A stretch of DNA of 26,174 bases from a virus. The notes beneath the pieces were generated by a model. The model was given only the letters and a program-made list of their open reading frames with translations, did not search any database and was not told where the DNA came from. Positions 19,572 through 26,174 of the stretch are shown one piece after another (within the stretch, counting starts at the first letter, position 1; each line of letters begins with the position of its first letter). The stretch spans positions 1-26,174 of the IMG/VR virus record IMGVR_UViG_3300037502_001579, one strand, 5' to 3'. The position numbers and the translations under genes were made by a program.

Positions 19572-20185
19572 ACGATGTTTCGCATCTTCCGATACGGCTG
19601 GACGAGCTGCTCGACGTCAGCGTCGAGGAATCGACTGACGCGGATCACGCCGAAATCTCCGAAGCCGGCGACGCCAAGCGGCGAGTCGAGACGCTTATAC
19701 AAGCGTGATGCCTGAATGATCGTGGCCTGCTCGATCGCCTTCGGCACGGCAGACCATCCCCATACGGCCGTGATCCTGACGAGTGCCTGCTCGCCGAACA
19801 CGGCATTCGTCGTCGGGAACACATAATCGCCGACCGCGCGAATTCGATCATACGGCCACGCGATGCCGTCGAGATTCCCGTTCAGCGGCTCGAGCTGATA
19901 ATCCGACGCCGTCCACGTCAGATCGAAAACACCATCTGCAAGGGTGCTCGTCTCGATCGTGATCGCCGTCCCGGCAATGTCATCCGTCTGTACATACAGC
20001 GAATCGAACGCGGTAAAGAGTCGCGTCGCCGTGCCGGCGTTATAGAAATTGCGCGCGGCGAATCCATCGATCAGCCTGGACGCGGACTCGACGGCGCCCT
20101 CGAGGAGGGTATCGTCGACGGTATCGGTGATCCTGAGCGCGGCCTTGACCTGCGTCAGAGTGCAATATCCATTCGTGATGGCCAT
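19568..20185 (-). CDS. Head-tail connector protein (HK97 gp6-like)
   Basis: The 205-residue protein opens with CTLTQVKAALRITDTVDDTLLEGAVESASRLIDGFAARNFY, the helical core common to gp6-like connectors: L-x-x-V-K-x-x-L-x-I-x-D, then D-D-x-L-L and A-S-x-x-I-D. A beta insertion follows, and a last helical part (AIEQATIIQASRLYKRLDS) is also typical. The ring binds below the portal. ATG 20185 lies four bases after the epimerase stop; the ribosome site is weak. It would normally follow the capsid gene directly; here the sugar cassette intervenes. Confidence 0.85.
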   Translation of the reverse strand: MAITNGYCTLTQVKAALRITDTVDDTLLEGAVESASRLIDGFAARNFYNAGTATRLFTAFDSLYVQTDDIAGTAITIETSTLADGVFDLTWTASDYQLEPLNGNLDGIAWPYDRIRAVGDYVFPTTNAVFGEQALVRITAVWGWSAVPKAIEQATIIQASRLYKRLDSPLGVAGFGDFGVIRVSRFLDADVEQLVQPYRKMRNIV

Positions 20186-20189
20186 CGCT

Positions 20190-21095
20190 TTATTCTACCC
20201 CGCGCATAATGCGATCACGGACTGCATTGCAGACACGCCGAACACCATCCTCGAGTGTGACACTCGGTGCTACACCTAACACGTCGTATTGGCGCGCAAG
20301 GTGCGGATTTTTCACGAGAGTCATCCGCGGCGGCTGCGGATTCGCGCGGATCAGATCCTTATCGACGCCGTAATAGGCTCGGATCATCTCGGCGAGATCC
20401 GCAACGGGGCGGATATCCGGATGTCCGATATTCACGATCGTGTAATCGCCCTGATGATCGCCAGCGGCGATGATCGCGCGGACTGCGTCAGACGAGTGAA
20501 TCCAGCCGCGCGCACTACCCGAATGAACATCGATCGGCTTATACAAGCAGAGATTCTCGGCGAATCTGATCATCGCTGATCGGTGCGCGCCCATGTCCTC
20601 GTGCTCGTCATACATCATGAATGGTCGCAGCGTGATCGCGTCGAGACCATGCGACGCGACTTCGTATTCGACGAGGCGCTCGCCGAGCAGCTTCGATAAT
20701 CCGTAACGATTGTTCGGCTCGCACAGCATCGTTTCGCGCATCAGTTGCGTCGTATTGCCGTAAACCTCACTCGTCGAGAAATAGACCAGGCGCGCTCGTG
20801 TCCGCTTCGCAATCTCAATCACATTCTGTGTCCCGACGAGATTCGCGTCGATCGTCAGCGTCGGCGCCGCCTCGCACGTCACGCGACTTACATTCGACGC
20901 GAGGTGATAAATCACGTCGGGCGCGAAATCCAGAATCTCGAGCATATCCGCGATATTCCGAACATCCGCAGATAGGTACTCGTCGCGCCATCCCGGCTTC
21001 GTGTCGACCTCGAGCACTTTGTCGTTACGTTCGCGCAATGCGCGGACCAGAGGCTTTCCAATGTTGCCCGCTGCTCCTGTGACGACTACGCGCAT
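20190..21095 (-). CDS. NAD-dependent nucleotide-sugar epimerase/dehydratase (extended SDR)
   Basis: The 301-residue enzyme has the glycine-rich NAD site TGAAGNIG (6-13), a YHLASNV segment (63-69), the catalytic serine region YFSTSE (105-110) and Y131-x3-K135 in NNRYGLSK. Length and order fit extended SDR enzymes such as UDP-glucose 4-epimerase; the exact sugar is not readable. It likely produces the nucleotide sugar used by the three upstream glycosyltransferases in the cytoplasm. ATG 21095 overlaps the preceding TGA (TGATG). Last gene of the cassette. Confidence 0.9.
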   Translation of the reverse strand: MRVVVTGAAGNIGKPLVRALRERNDKVLEVDTKPGWRDEYLSADVRNIADMLEILDFAPDVIYHLASNVSRVTCEAAPTLTIDANLVGTQNVIEIAKRTRARLVYFSTSEVYGNTTQLMRETMLCEPNNRYGLSKLLGERLVEYEVASHGLDAITLRPFMMYDEHEDMGAHRSAMIRFAENLCLYKPIDVHSGSARGWIHSSDAVRAIIAAGDHQGDYTIVNIGHPDIRPVADLAEMIRAYYGVDKDLIRANPQPPRMTLVKNPHLARQYDVLGVAPSVTLEDGVRRVCNAVRDRIMRGVE

Positions 21096-21781
21096 CAGAC
21101 GAGTCCCAATTCTCGCGCATACGCGCGAATCTGCTCATCAGCCATGCTCCGCGTCGCCCCGTCCAGCTGGACACCGCTCCGCGTCATATGAGAATTACCC
21201 TCATCGAACACGATCCTAAGCGTCGACGCCTGATACGTCTTCGCGCCGAGCGCCGCAGCATCCATATAAAACGCCCAATCCGACGAGTAAATATCCGGCC
21301 GGAAACCGCCAATCCGATCGAACAGGCTACGCCGAAACGGTGCCGCACCTGGCAGCGTCAATACGCGCCCGATCGCAGCTGTGTCCCAATGGCCGCGCCA
21401 CGCGTCGCCACGATACTTCCATACGATGCCGTCGACGAGCAGCTCGGCGCCTGCATCCTCGGCATCCTGGATCTCCGTCAACGCGTCCGGTAACACGCGA
21501 TCATCAATACAGACGGGCGCGATCCAATCGCCCGAACACGCCCGCATCACTTCATTCCACCGCTCGGTAAAGCCGTCATCCTCGAGGACGATACCGGTAA
21601 CGCTGACGCCGGGAATGTTTAGGATCGAATCGTACGCGCCAGCCATATCCGGATCCTCGTACCCGATGACGATCTCGTCAGGCTTTCGTGTCATGTTCGT
21701 GATCGCGTCCCACCATCCCGGCACGAAAGACGCGAAATCGCGTCCCCATACGGCAACAGGAATGCTGATCCTTACTCGCAC
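21095..21781 (-). CDS. GT-A (family 2-like) glycosyltransferase
   Basis: The 228-residue protein has an N-terminal Rossmann-like strand (RISIPVAVW), an LEDDGFTERWNEVMRACSGDWIAPVCIDD stretch with D93-D94 in the position of the metal-binding DxD of GT-A enzymes, and PFRRSLFDRIGGFRPDIYSSDWAFYMDAAALGA, a conserved acceptor-side region. It would transfer sugar from a nucleotide donor. The start is uncertain: GTG 21781 has GGGG six bases upstream and is preferred; TTG 21793 is in frame and adds four residues. It overlaps the end of the preceding gene by ten bases. Confidence 0.82.
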   Translation of the reverse strand: MRVRISIPVAVWGRDFASFVPGWWDAITNMTRKPDEIVIGYEDPDMAGAYDSILNIPGVSVTGIVLEDDGFTERWNEVMRACSGDWIAPVCIDDRVLPDALTEIQDAEDAGAELLVDGIVWKYRGDAWRGHWDTAAIGRVLTLPGAAPFRRSLFDRIGGFRPDIYSSDWAFYMDAAALGAKTYQASTLRIVFDEGNSHMTRSGVQLDGATRSMADEQIRAYARELGLV

Positions 21782-22536
21782 ACGATTCCCCAATACAGCT
21801 CCGCAGCCGAATCAACACTCGCCCGCAACACGTCGGGATTATCCCATTCGTCGACGCTCGTGATGCCAACATTCGCATTCGTCACGACGCGACATCCCGC
21901 CAGGACGGCTTCGATAATGCTCCGGCATTCCGACTCGAACGCGATCGGCAAATGGACGAAAACCTCGGCGATACTCATCGCCTCGAGGACTTTCTCGCGC
22001 GGCTGACGCGTAAACACAAGGCACGGATAATCATGCTTCGCCGCCCAAATACGAGCATTTTTCAGTCCCTTGAGCGGATGATTCCGCGACGCCGCGAGCG
22101 CGAAACGCTCTTTATTGCCCGGCGTGATCATGCTCGTATCGATCGCGGATAGCACGAGCTCGACCCGCTTAGGGCTCGCCCACGCGCGCAATCGCGCTTC
22201 GTGAGCCGGCGTATGCACCATCACGACTCGAGCAGCCTCGAGCAGACGCGCACGACCCGTCGACGGATCACCCGCATGATGCAGAAAGACGACAGGATCA
22301 AGCGTCGACAAATGCTGACAATCAGCATCCGACAATCCGTCAATGCTCGTCACGAGAACACGATCGAACGTAGCGGCCTCTGCGGGCGTCGTATACGCCC
22401 ACGAGACGCCCTCCGGCGCCGCCGACAGGTACTCGTGATCCGACAATTCGGCGCCGCCCCTGAACGCTCCAGGCAGCCATTCGGCCGAGGTTTCGCCAAT
22501 ACTCGGCGTATGCGTCGAAATTACGCCGATTTTCAC
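21772..22536 (-). CDS. GT-B (family 4-like) glycosyltransferase, short
   Basis: The 254-residue protein begins with a strand and the GGAE motif (FRGGAELSD, about 25-33) common in family-4 transferases; FLHHAGD (84-90) follows. FESECRSIIEAVLAGCRVV (200-218) corresponds to the donor-binding E-x7-E element. It is about 100 residues shorter than typical family members, with a compressed C-terminal domain, so activity is less sure. GTG 22536 overlaps the preceding TGA (GTGA). It lies in a row with two other transferases. Confidence 0.82.
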   Translation of the reverse strand: MKIGVISTHTPSIGETSAEWLPGAFRGGAELSDHEYLSAAPEGVSWAYTTPAEAATFDRVLVTSIDGLSDADCQHLSTLDPVVFLHHAGDPSTGRARLLEAARVVMVHTPAHEARLRAWASPKRVELVLSAIDTSMITPGNKERFALAASRNHPLKGLKNARIWAAKHDYPCLVFTRQPREKVLEAMSIAEVFVHLPIAFESECRSIIEAVLAGCRVVTNANVGITSVDEWDNPDVLRASVDSAAELYWGIVCE

Positions 22537-23774
22537 GGTTCCCACCTCGCCAGCATCTCCATCGCCGGCCGCCACCGATCCGCATACACACGATCAGCCG
22601 CATACGATTCCATATGCTTCAGCGCGCCAGCGGACGGGCCACGCGGCGCCTGGTATGCCTGCTCGAGCGCGTAAATGATCTCGTCGACACGCGGCGTGAA
22701 AAACCATGAATTCTGAAACGGATCCCACAACGGCTGACCGTCGACGATCCAACCATCGCCCACAAGCTCGGGCTGCGCGCTGAAATTACTCACGATCACG
22801 CGCGTCCCACAACTCTGCGCCTCGATCACGGGAATCCCGAACCCTTCGCCGCCCGAACAGGCGAGCATGACATCAGCACTCGTATAGAGCGCCGCGAGCG
22901 CCTCCTGCGGAAAATTCATCCGATACATGTACTGATCGATGAAGCGGACGCGAGACTCGGGGATATTGCACGCGCGCAATAGGCGCTGAATGTCGACACC
23001 ATCAGTCGCAGCGGAAATATCCGTATGCAGGTAAAGAATCGCATCCGAATGTTTCTCGGCGAACACGCCAAAGGCGAGTAGATTCTCCGCCCACGCTTTC
23101 CGCGGCGGCGTCCGACCCTTATTCGCCGCGTTGATCATCACGACGAAAGCATCCTCGGGCGCGTGCATGATGTCGCGACCCGTGATCGTCTTGCCCGTCG
23201 CGTCTCGCATCGTCGGCGTCGGCCTGAACACGGGATCGACACCATGCGGGATATAGACATGCTCGAGACCTTCGGCTTCCATCATCCGCGAGCCAAACTG
23301 ACTCATCGCGATGGGGAACACATTCGGACGCTGTAGCCATTGTGCTACGTCGGGCGGTGCGGGCTGATGATCAATCGGCGCCCACGCTGCGATCTTCGGA
23401 ATGTTCGCAATCGTCGGATTTTTCAGCGCCCATACATCGAATAGCACGACGACGAGGCCGGGCAGCTGCGAGCCGCTGAACCAATGCTGCGAATGCGCGC
23501 GGAGAATATCGTCGGAATACGCAGTTGCTCCGCAGGGATATAGCTTTACGCCATTCCACATGGTATCGGCGCCCTGGAGACCATAGTTGCACGCGATCGC
23601 GCATTCGTGACCATCATTCGCGAGACGCGATACGACCTGCGCTGTCTGAACGCCGTATCCCGTCGGGGCGAACGGTGCGTTTGAATGCCAGAGTACGCGC
23701 TGGCGTGTGATGCTCGAGGTCGTCTTCGTGGTGGAAGCGGGTCGCGATCGCCGCTTCGTGGCGCGTTTCGCCAT
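22533..23774 (-). CDS. GT-B (family 4) glycosyltransferase
   Basis: The 413-residue protein has a basic, Ser/Thr-rich start (1-24), then a GT-B fold: VLWHSNAPFAPTGYGVQTAQVV at the first Rossmann unit, IPHGVDPVF at the domain joint and GGEGFGIPVIEAQSCGTRVIVSN (309-330), with E310 and E318 as the retaining-transferase E-x7-E pair. It should transfer a sugar to an unknown phage or host target. ATG 23774 has GGAGGGA eight bases upstream. It is the first gene after the capsid terminator, so the cassette may be read by leakage or from an unseen promoter. Confidence 0.9.
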   Translation of the reverse strand: MAKRATKRRSRPASTTKTTSSITRQRVLWHSNAPFAPTGYGVQTAQVVSRLANDGHECAIACNYGLQGADTMWNGVKLYPCGATAYSDDILRAHSQHWFSGSQLPGLVVVLFDVWALKNPTIANIPKIAAWAPIDHQPAPPDVAQWLQRPNVFPIAMSQFGSRMMEAEGLEHVYIPHGVDPVFRPTPTMRDATGKTITGRDIMHAPEDAFVVMINAANKGRTPPRKAWAENLLAFGVFAEKHSDAILYLHTDISAATDGVDIQRLLRACNIPESRVRFIDQYMYRMNFPQEALAALYTSADVMLACSGGEGFGIPVIEAQSCGTRVIVSNFSAQPELVGDGWIVDGQPLWDPFQNSWFFTPRVDEIIYALEQAYQAPRGPSAGALKHMESYAADRVYADRWRPAMEMLARWEP

Positions 23775-23789
23775 GTGGTGAGTCCCTCC

Positions 23790-23829
23790 AGAAAAGGTTA
23801 GGGCGGTCGGACCGCAGTCCGACCGCCCT
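23790..23829 (-). terminator. Strong hairpin terminator after the capsid gene
   Basis: Positions 23800-23812 and 23817-23829 form a perfect 13-bp stem with a 4-base loop. On the minus strand the stem is followed by AACCTTTT, a short T run. It lies 26 bases after the capsid stop and likely limits reading into the sugar cassette. Confidence 0.8.
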
Positions 23830-23854
23830 AGATCCTACCGGATGCGTCAGCCGC

Positions 23855-25045
23855 TTACGCGGTGCCGCCGATGAAGTACTTGACGTGCGACGTCTGCGGC
23901 AGGTTGCCGTCGACGCGGTACGTGAACCTCCAGGAAATCAGCCCCGTGTTGAACGCGAAGTCATCGGACCGGTCGACCCGGATCCCGCCGACCTGGCGAA
24001 CGTAGTAGCTCGGGAGGTGACCGAAGACCACCGACTTGACCGCCGTACCCGGCGACGCGACGGCCGGGTTCTCGTAGATCTCGTAGCCAAGCAGCATGTC
24101 GCGGGCGTTGCCGGACAGGCTGGGGCTGAACAGAAACTGCCCCTGAGAGTCCTTCAACTTTCGGACGGCGCCGATCGAGGCACCGTTCATCATCCAGCCG
24201 ACACCCGGGAGCAGGCGCGCCGCGCCGTCCAGGCTGTAGACGAGATCGATGAGGTTATCCGCGGTGAAGGCGCCCGTGACGCCCGTGCCGCCCGTGATGC
24301 CCGAGCCGGCGGCATTCACGATGCCGGTCGGCTGGACGGTACCGGTGCCGACCGTCAGGAGGTTGTTCACGCGGAAGCCGAGCTCATTACCGGCCTGATC
24401 GGCCAGGAACGCCGCGAAATCGATCCCGGAGTCCTCGACCATCTCGACGGAAGCCTGCACGATGAAGGAGACGCGGTACGCGCTCAGGGTCGTGAAGGAA
24501 TTGAACGTCGGGTCGGACTCGGTGATCGTGCCGCCCTGCGTCGCGACCGTCGCGGTCGAATAGGACGCCAAGCTCGGGATCTGGAGATTCTCGCCGGAGG
24601 CCGTATTCAGGACCGTGGAGGTATCCAGCATCGGGCCGACGAGCCGGGCCTTCATGATCAGCTGATCATAAAAGCTCGTAGGCACGGGGCTGCCGCTGGT
24701 CGAGGTCAGGATGTCGCGACGCTCGGTGCCGAACTCGTGCGAGCGGACCTCGCCACGAGCCATCCGGCGGAGCACCTCGGCGTCGCCCTCGTCGGACGGG
24801 GCCGGAGCCTCGTCCGTGCGAACCTCAGCCGCGACCGCGTCGAGGCGCGCCGCGCGCTCCTCGTCGGACTTCAGCTGCTCGATGACCTGAGCGCGCTGAT
24901 CCAGCTCGCCCGAGATCCGGTCGTACTTCTCCTGCTCCTCGGCGGTCAGGTCGCGATTCTCCTTCGCGGCCTCCTCGAGAAGGTGCTTCGCCTCATGCCA
25001 CGCGGCCTGGCGAAGATCGTGCTGGCGCTTCATGTAATCCTGCAC
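23855..25045 (-). CDS. Major capsid protein, HK97 fold
   Basis: The 396-residue protein has an N-terminal scaffold-like coiled coil (about 2-85; Glu/Ala/Lys-rich) that is normally removed by the prohead protease, then the HK97-type core: GSPVPTSFYDQLIMKARLVGPMLDTSTVLN, LQIPSLASYSTATVATQGG, a spine-helix area with QASVEMVEDSGIDFAAFLADQAGNELGFRVNNLLTVG, and WMMNGASIGAVRKLKDSQGQFLF near the A domain. It forms the shell. GTG 25045 is chosen because AGAAAGGGG lies five to six bases upstream; a frame reaching 25141 is unsupported. Terminated by the hairpin at 23800. Confidence 0.94.
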   Translation of the reverse strand: MQDYMKRQHDLRQAAWHEAKHLLEEAAKENRDLTAEEQEKYDRISGELDQRAQVIEQLKSDEERAARLDAVAAEVRTDEAPAPSDEGDAEVLRRMARGEVRSHEFGTERRDILTSTSGSPVPTSFYDQLIMKARLVGPMLDTSTVLNTASGENLQIPSLASYSTATVATQGGTITESDPTFNSFTTLSAYRVSFIVQASVEMVEDSGIDFAAFLADQAGNELGFRVNNLLTVGTGTVQPTGIVNAAGSGITGGTGVTGAFTADNLIDLVYSLDGAARLLPGVGWMMNGASIGAVRKLKDSQGQFLFSPSLSGNARDMLLGYEIYENPAVASPGTAVKSVVFGHLPSYYVRQVGGIRVDRSDDFAFNTGLISWRFTYRVDGNLPQTSHVKYFIGGTA

Positions 25046-25166
25046 CGTCTTCCCCTTTCTGGGAATCGATCGTTTTCGATTGACACCGGCCGCGGCTCCG
25101 CTAGCCGAACGCCGAGCGCGGCTCCGCGACTCGACGCTCACAGGATACCGCGGAAAAAAGCGTGTT
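25046..25166 (-). promoter_or_regulatory. Capsid gene leader with repeated small hairpins
   Basis: This 121-bp leader has CGCGGCTCCGC at 25091-25101 and CGCGGCTCCGCG at 25117-25128, each able to form a short hairpin and together a direct repeat. On the minus strand six T (complement 25154-25159) follow a weak GCGT/ACGC stem just after the protease stop, which could be a poor terminator. A capsid-specific promoter is plausible, but no clear -35/-10 pair was found. Confidence 0.4.
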
Positions 25167-26174
25167 TTAGACGCGCGCGAGAAGCGTGTCGAGCTGCTTC
25201 TGCTTCATCGCGAGCTTCGCGATGACATCGTCACGCTCGGTGCGGAGCTTCGCAACGGCCGAATCGAGAATGCCGGCGAGCTCGTCGTCGAGCTTCTCGC
25301 CATTCTCGAGCGCCGTAATAGCCGCGTTGAGCTTGTCGGCCTCGAGGCCGGTAGCGTCGACGAGACCGTCGAGGCTGCGGACCGAGGCCGTGGTCGCCTC
25401 GTAAGCGGGGAAGCCTGTCACGATCGATACCTCGTGCAGGCGAACTTCGCGAAGCTCGCGCTCCTGACCATCATCGCTCCACGAATCGCCGCCCTGCGGG
25501 ACCGTGAAGCCGAAGCTCATCGAATCGATATCGCCGCGACGGATCAGGACGGCCATATCGCGACCGTCTGTCGTATCGGGGAGATCAGCCTCGACGCGGA
25601 GACCGTACGCGTCCTCAGAAAGCCGCATCGTGCCGGCCCGCTTCGATGCGAGGACACGACTCGAGTCATGATTCACAAAGAGCTTGATCTCATTACGCGA
25701 ACGTAGCGATCGAGTAAAGGCGCCAGGCGCGATGCGCTCCGTAAAGGGCAGCGGGGCGCTCGGACTGTTGAAGACCGCACCGTATCCAGAGAAGGTCATC
25801 CCCGCGCCGTCAGTAGCCTCGCGAATCTCGAAATCGTTGACATTGATCCTGCGGGTCTCGACACCGTTCTCCATGCGAAACATCGTAGCATCGGGCCGAT
25901 GGCGCACCACGAAACGCTGCGCCTCCTGCTCCTCCTCGGCCTGAATCTCATCCCGCTTCCGGCCGAACCATTCGATCGCCGGCTCGGGGTCGAGAGGGTC
26001 GATTCCCCAGAGGTAGAACGCGACAGCGCCGGCGCCCGGCCAGCCGTCCGCGTCCGCGTCGGAGTTCTGAGGCGCGTCAAGGTCGACGAGATGACGAGCC
26101 GCCCAGGCGGCGACACGGACGACCTTATCCTCGGACACCTCGCCGGCGGCCATCAGGCGAGCCTCGCGGATCGT
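25167..26174 (-). CDS. Prohead protease (HK97/U35-type) with an N-terminal extra domain, 5' end beyond window
   Basis: The frame is open to the window edge: seven more codons (T I R E A R L) read without stop before the first Met at 26153, so the true start lies outside. The first 50 visible residues (VRVAAWAARHLVDLDAPQ...WPGAGAVAFYLWGIDP) resemble a small domain fused to other phage head proteins. The protease part has FSGYGAVFN, IAPGAFTRSLRS, catalytic H in LFVNHDSS, RRGDIDSMSFGF with catalytic serine, and VRLHEVSIVTGFPAY. It cleaves the scaffold part of the capsid protein. A helical Leu/Glu-rich tail of about 60 residues could be a scaffold-like segment. Confidence 0.92.
   Translation of the reverse strand, partial: TIREARLMAAGEVSEDKVVRVAAWAARHLVDLDAPQNSDADADGWPGAGAVAFYLWGIDPLDPEPAIEWFGRKRDEIQAEEEQEAQRFVVRHRPDATMFRMENGVETRRINVNDFEIREATDGAGMTFSGYGAVFNSPSAPLPFTERIAPGAFTRSLRSRNEIKLFVNHDSSRVLASKRAGTMRLSEDAYGLRVEADLPDTTDGRDMAVLIRRGDIDSMSFGFTVPQGGDSWSDDGQERELREVRLHEVSIVTGFPAYEATTASVRSLDGLVDATGLEADKLNAAITALENGEKLDDELAGILDSAVAKLRTERDDVIAKLAMKQKQLDTLLARV

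Noticed and set aside
23885-25225. Long open frame (446 codons) on the plus strand opposite the capsid gene
   Set aside because: It is an Arg/Asp/Val-rich antisense reading of the capsid gene produced by third-position GC bias, has no ribosome binding site and shows no domain.

Overview
The window looks like about 26 kb of a siphovirus (long, non-contractile tail) with an HK97-type head. The evidence is a contiguous head-tail-lysis series on the minus strand: prohead protease, HK97-fold capsid protein, connector, tail terminator, tail tube, frameshifted tail chaperones, tape measure, tail tip, fibre, holin and CHAP endolysin. By eye the DNA is close to 60% GC, and GTG starts coupled to the preceding stop are common. 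These features, together with a peptidoglycan-binding/CHAP endolysin and an Rpf-like domain, fit a Gram-positive, probably actinobacterial host; the host is an inference. No integrase, tRNA, CRISPR array or insertion sequence was seen.

Layout. (1) 26174 to 10841, minus strand: the late operon. It runs in from beyond the right edge with a protease cut by that edge, then the capsid gene and a strong hairpin terminator. A four-gene sugar cassette follows (two GT-B glycosyltransferases, one GT-A glycosyltransferase, one epimerase/dehydratase) inside the head-tail block. Then come connector, tail terminator, a small protein, tail tube, chaperones with a CCCTTTG slippery site, a gp10-like protein, tape measure, tail tip, a C1q-like fibre, a lysis cassette, a small Zn/HTH-like protein and a metallophosphoesterase. 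(2) 7696 to 10674, plus strand: eight small genes read from two near-identical promoter/leader modules. They include two helix-turn-helix proteins and a stand-alone archaeo-eukaryotic (AEP) primase-polymerase domain, and they end in a terminator that faces the late operon. (3) 7675 to 1, minus strand: the replication operon, divergent from block 2. It carries an SSB-like protein, a RuvC-like resolvase, a membrane-anchored lysozyme-like protein, two tiny membrane proteins, a Zn-ribbon/HNH protein, a primase-helicase, an iteron-like palindrome cluster, a Zn-ribbon regulator and an HNH protein. The first codons of one more gene lie at the left edge.

How it fits together. Genes in block 3 are nearly all joined by ATGA or TGATG overlaps, so they are probably translated as a coupled chain. 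The 130-bp divergent region at 7601-7730 holds opposed promoters and two palindromes and is the likely early control point; the two HTH proteins of block 2 are candidate regulators. The palindrome cluster beside the primase-helicase is the best origin candidate. If the genome is circular or circularly permuted, the HNH gene at the left edge would lead into terminase and portal genes, which must lie between the two window ends because neither is present here.

The most unusual points are the two separate AEP primase domains, the 165-bp cluster of ten GGGGA cores with a perfect 30-bp palindrome, the duplicated promoter plus in-frame double-start leader, the glycan cassette inside the head-tail module, and the membrane-anchored transglycosylase-like protein among replication genes.
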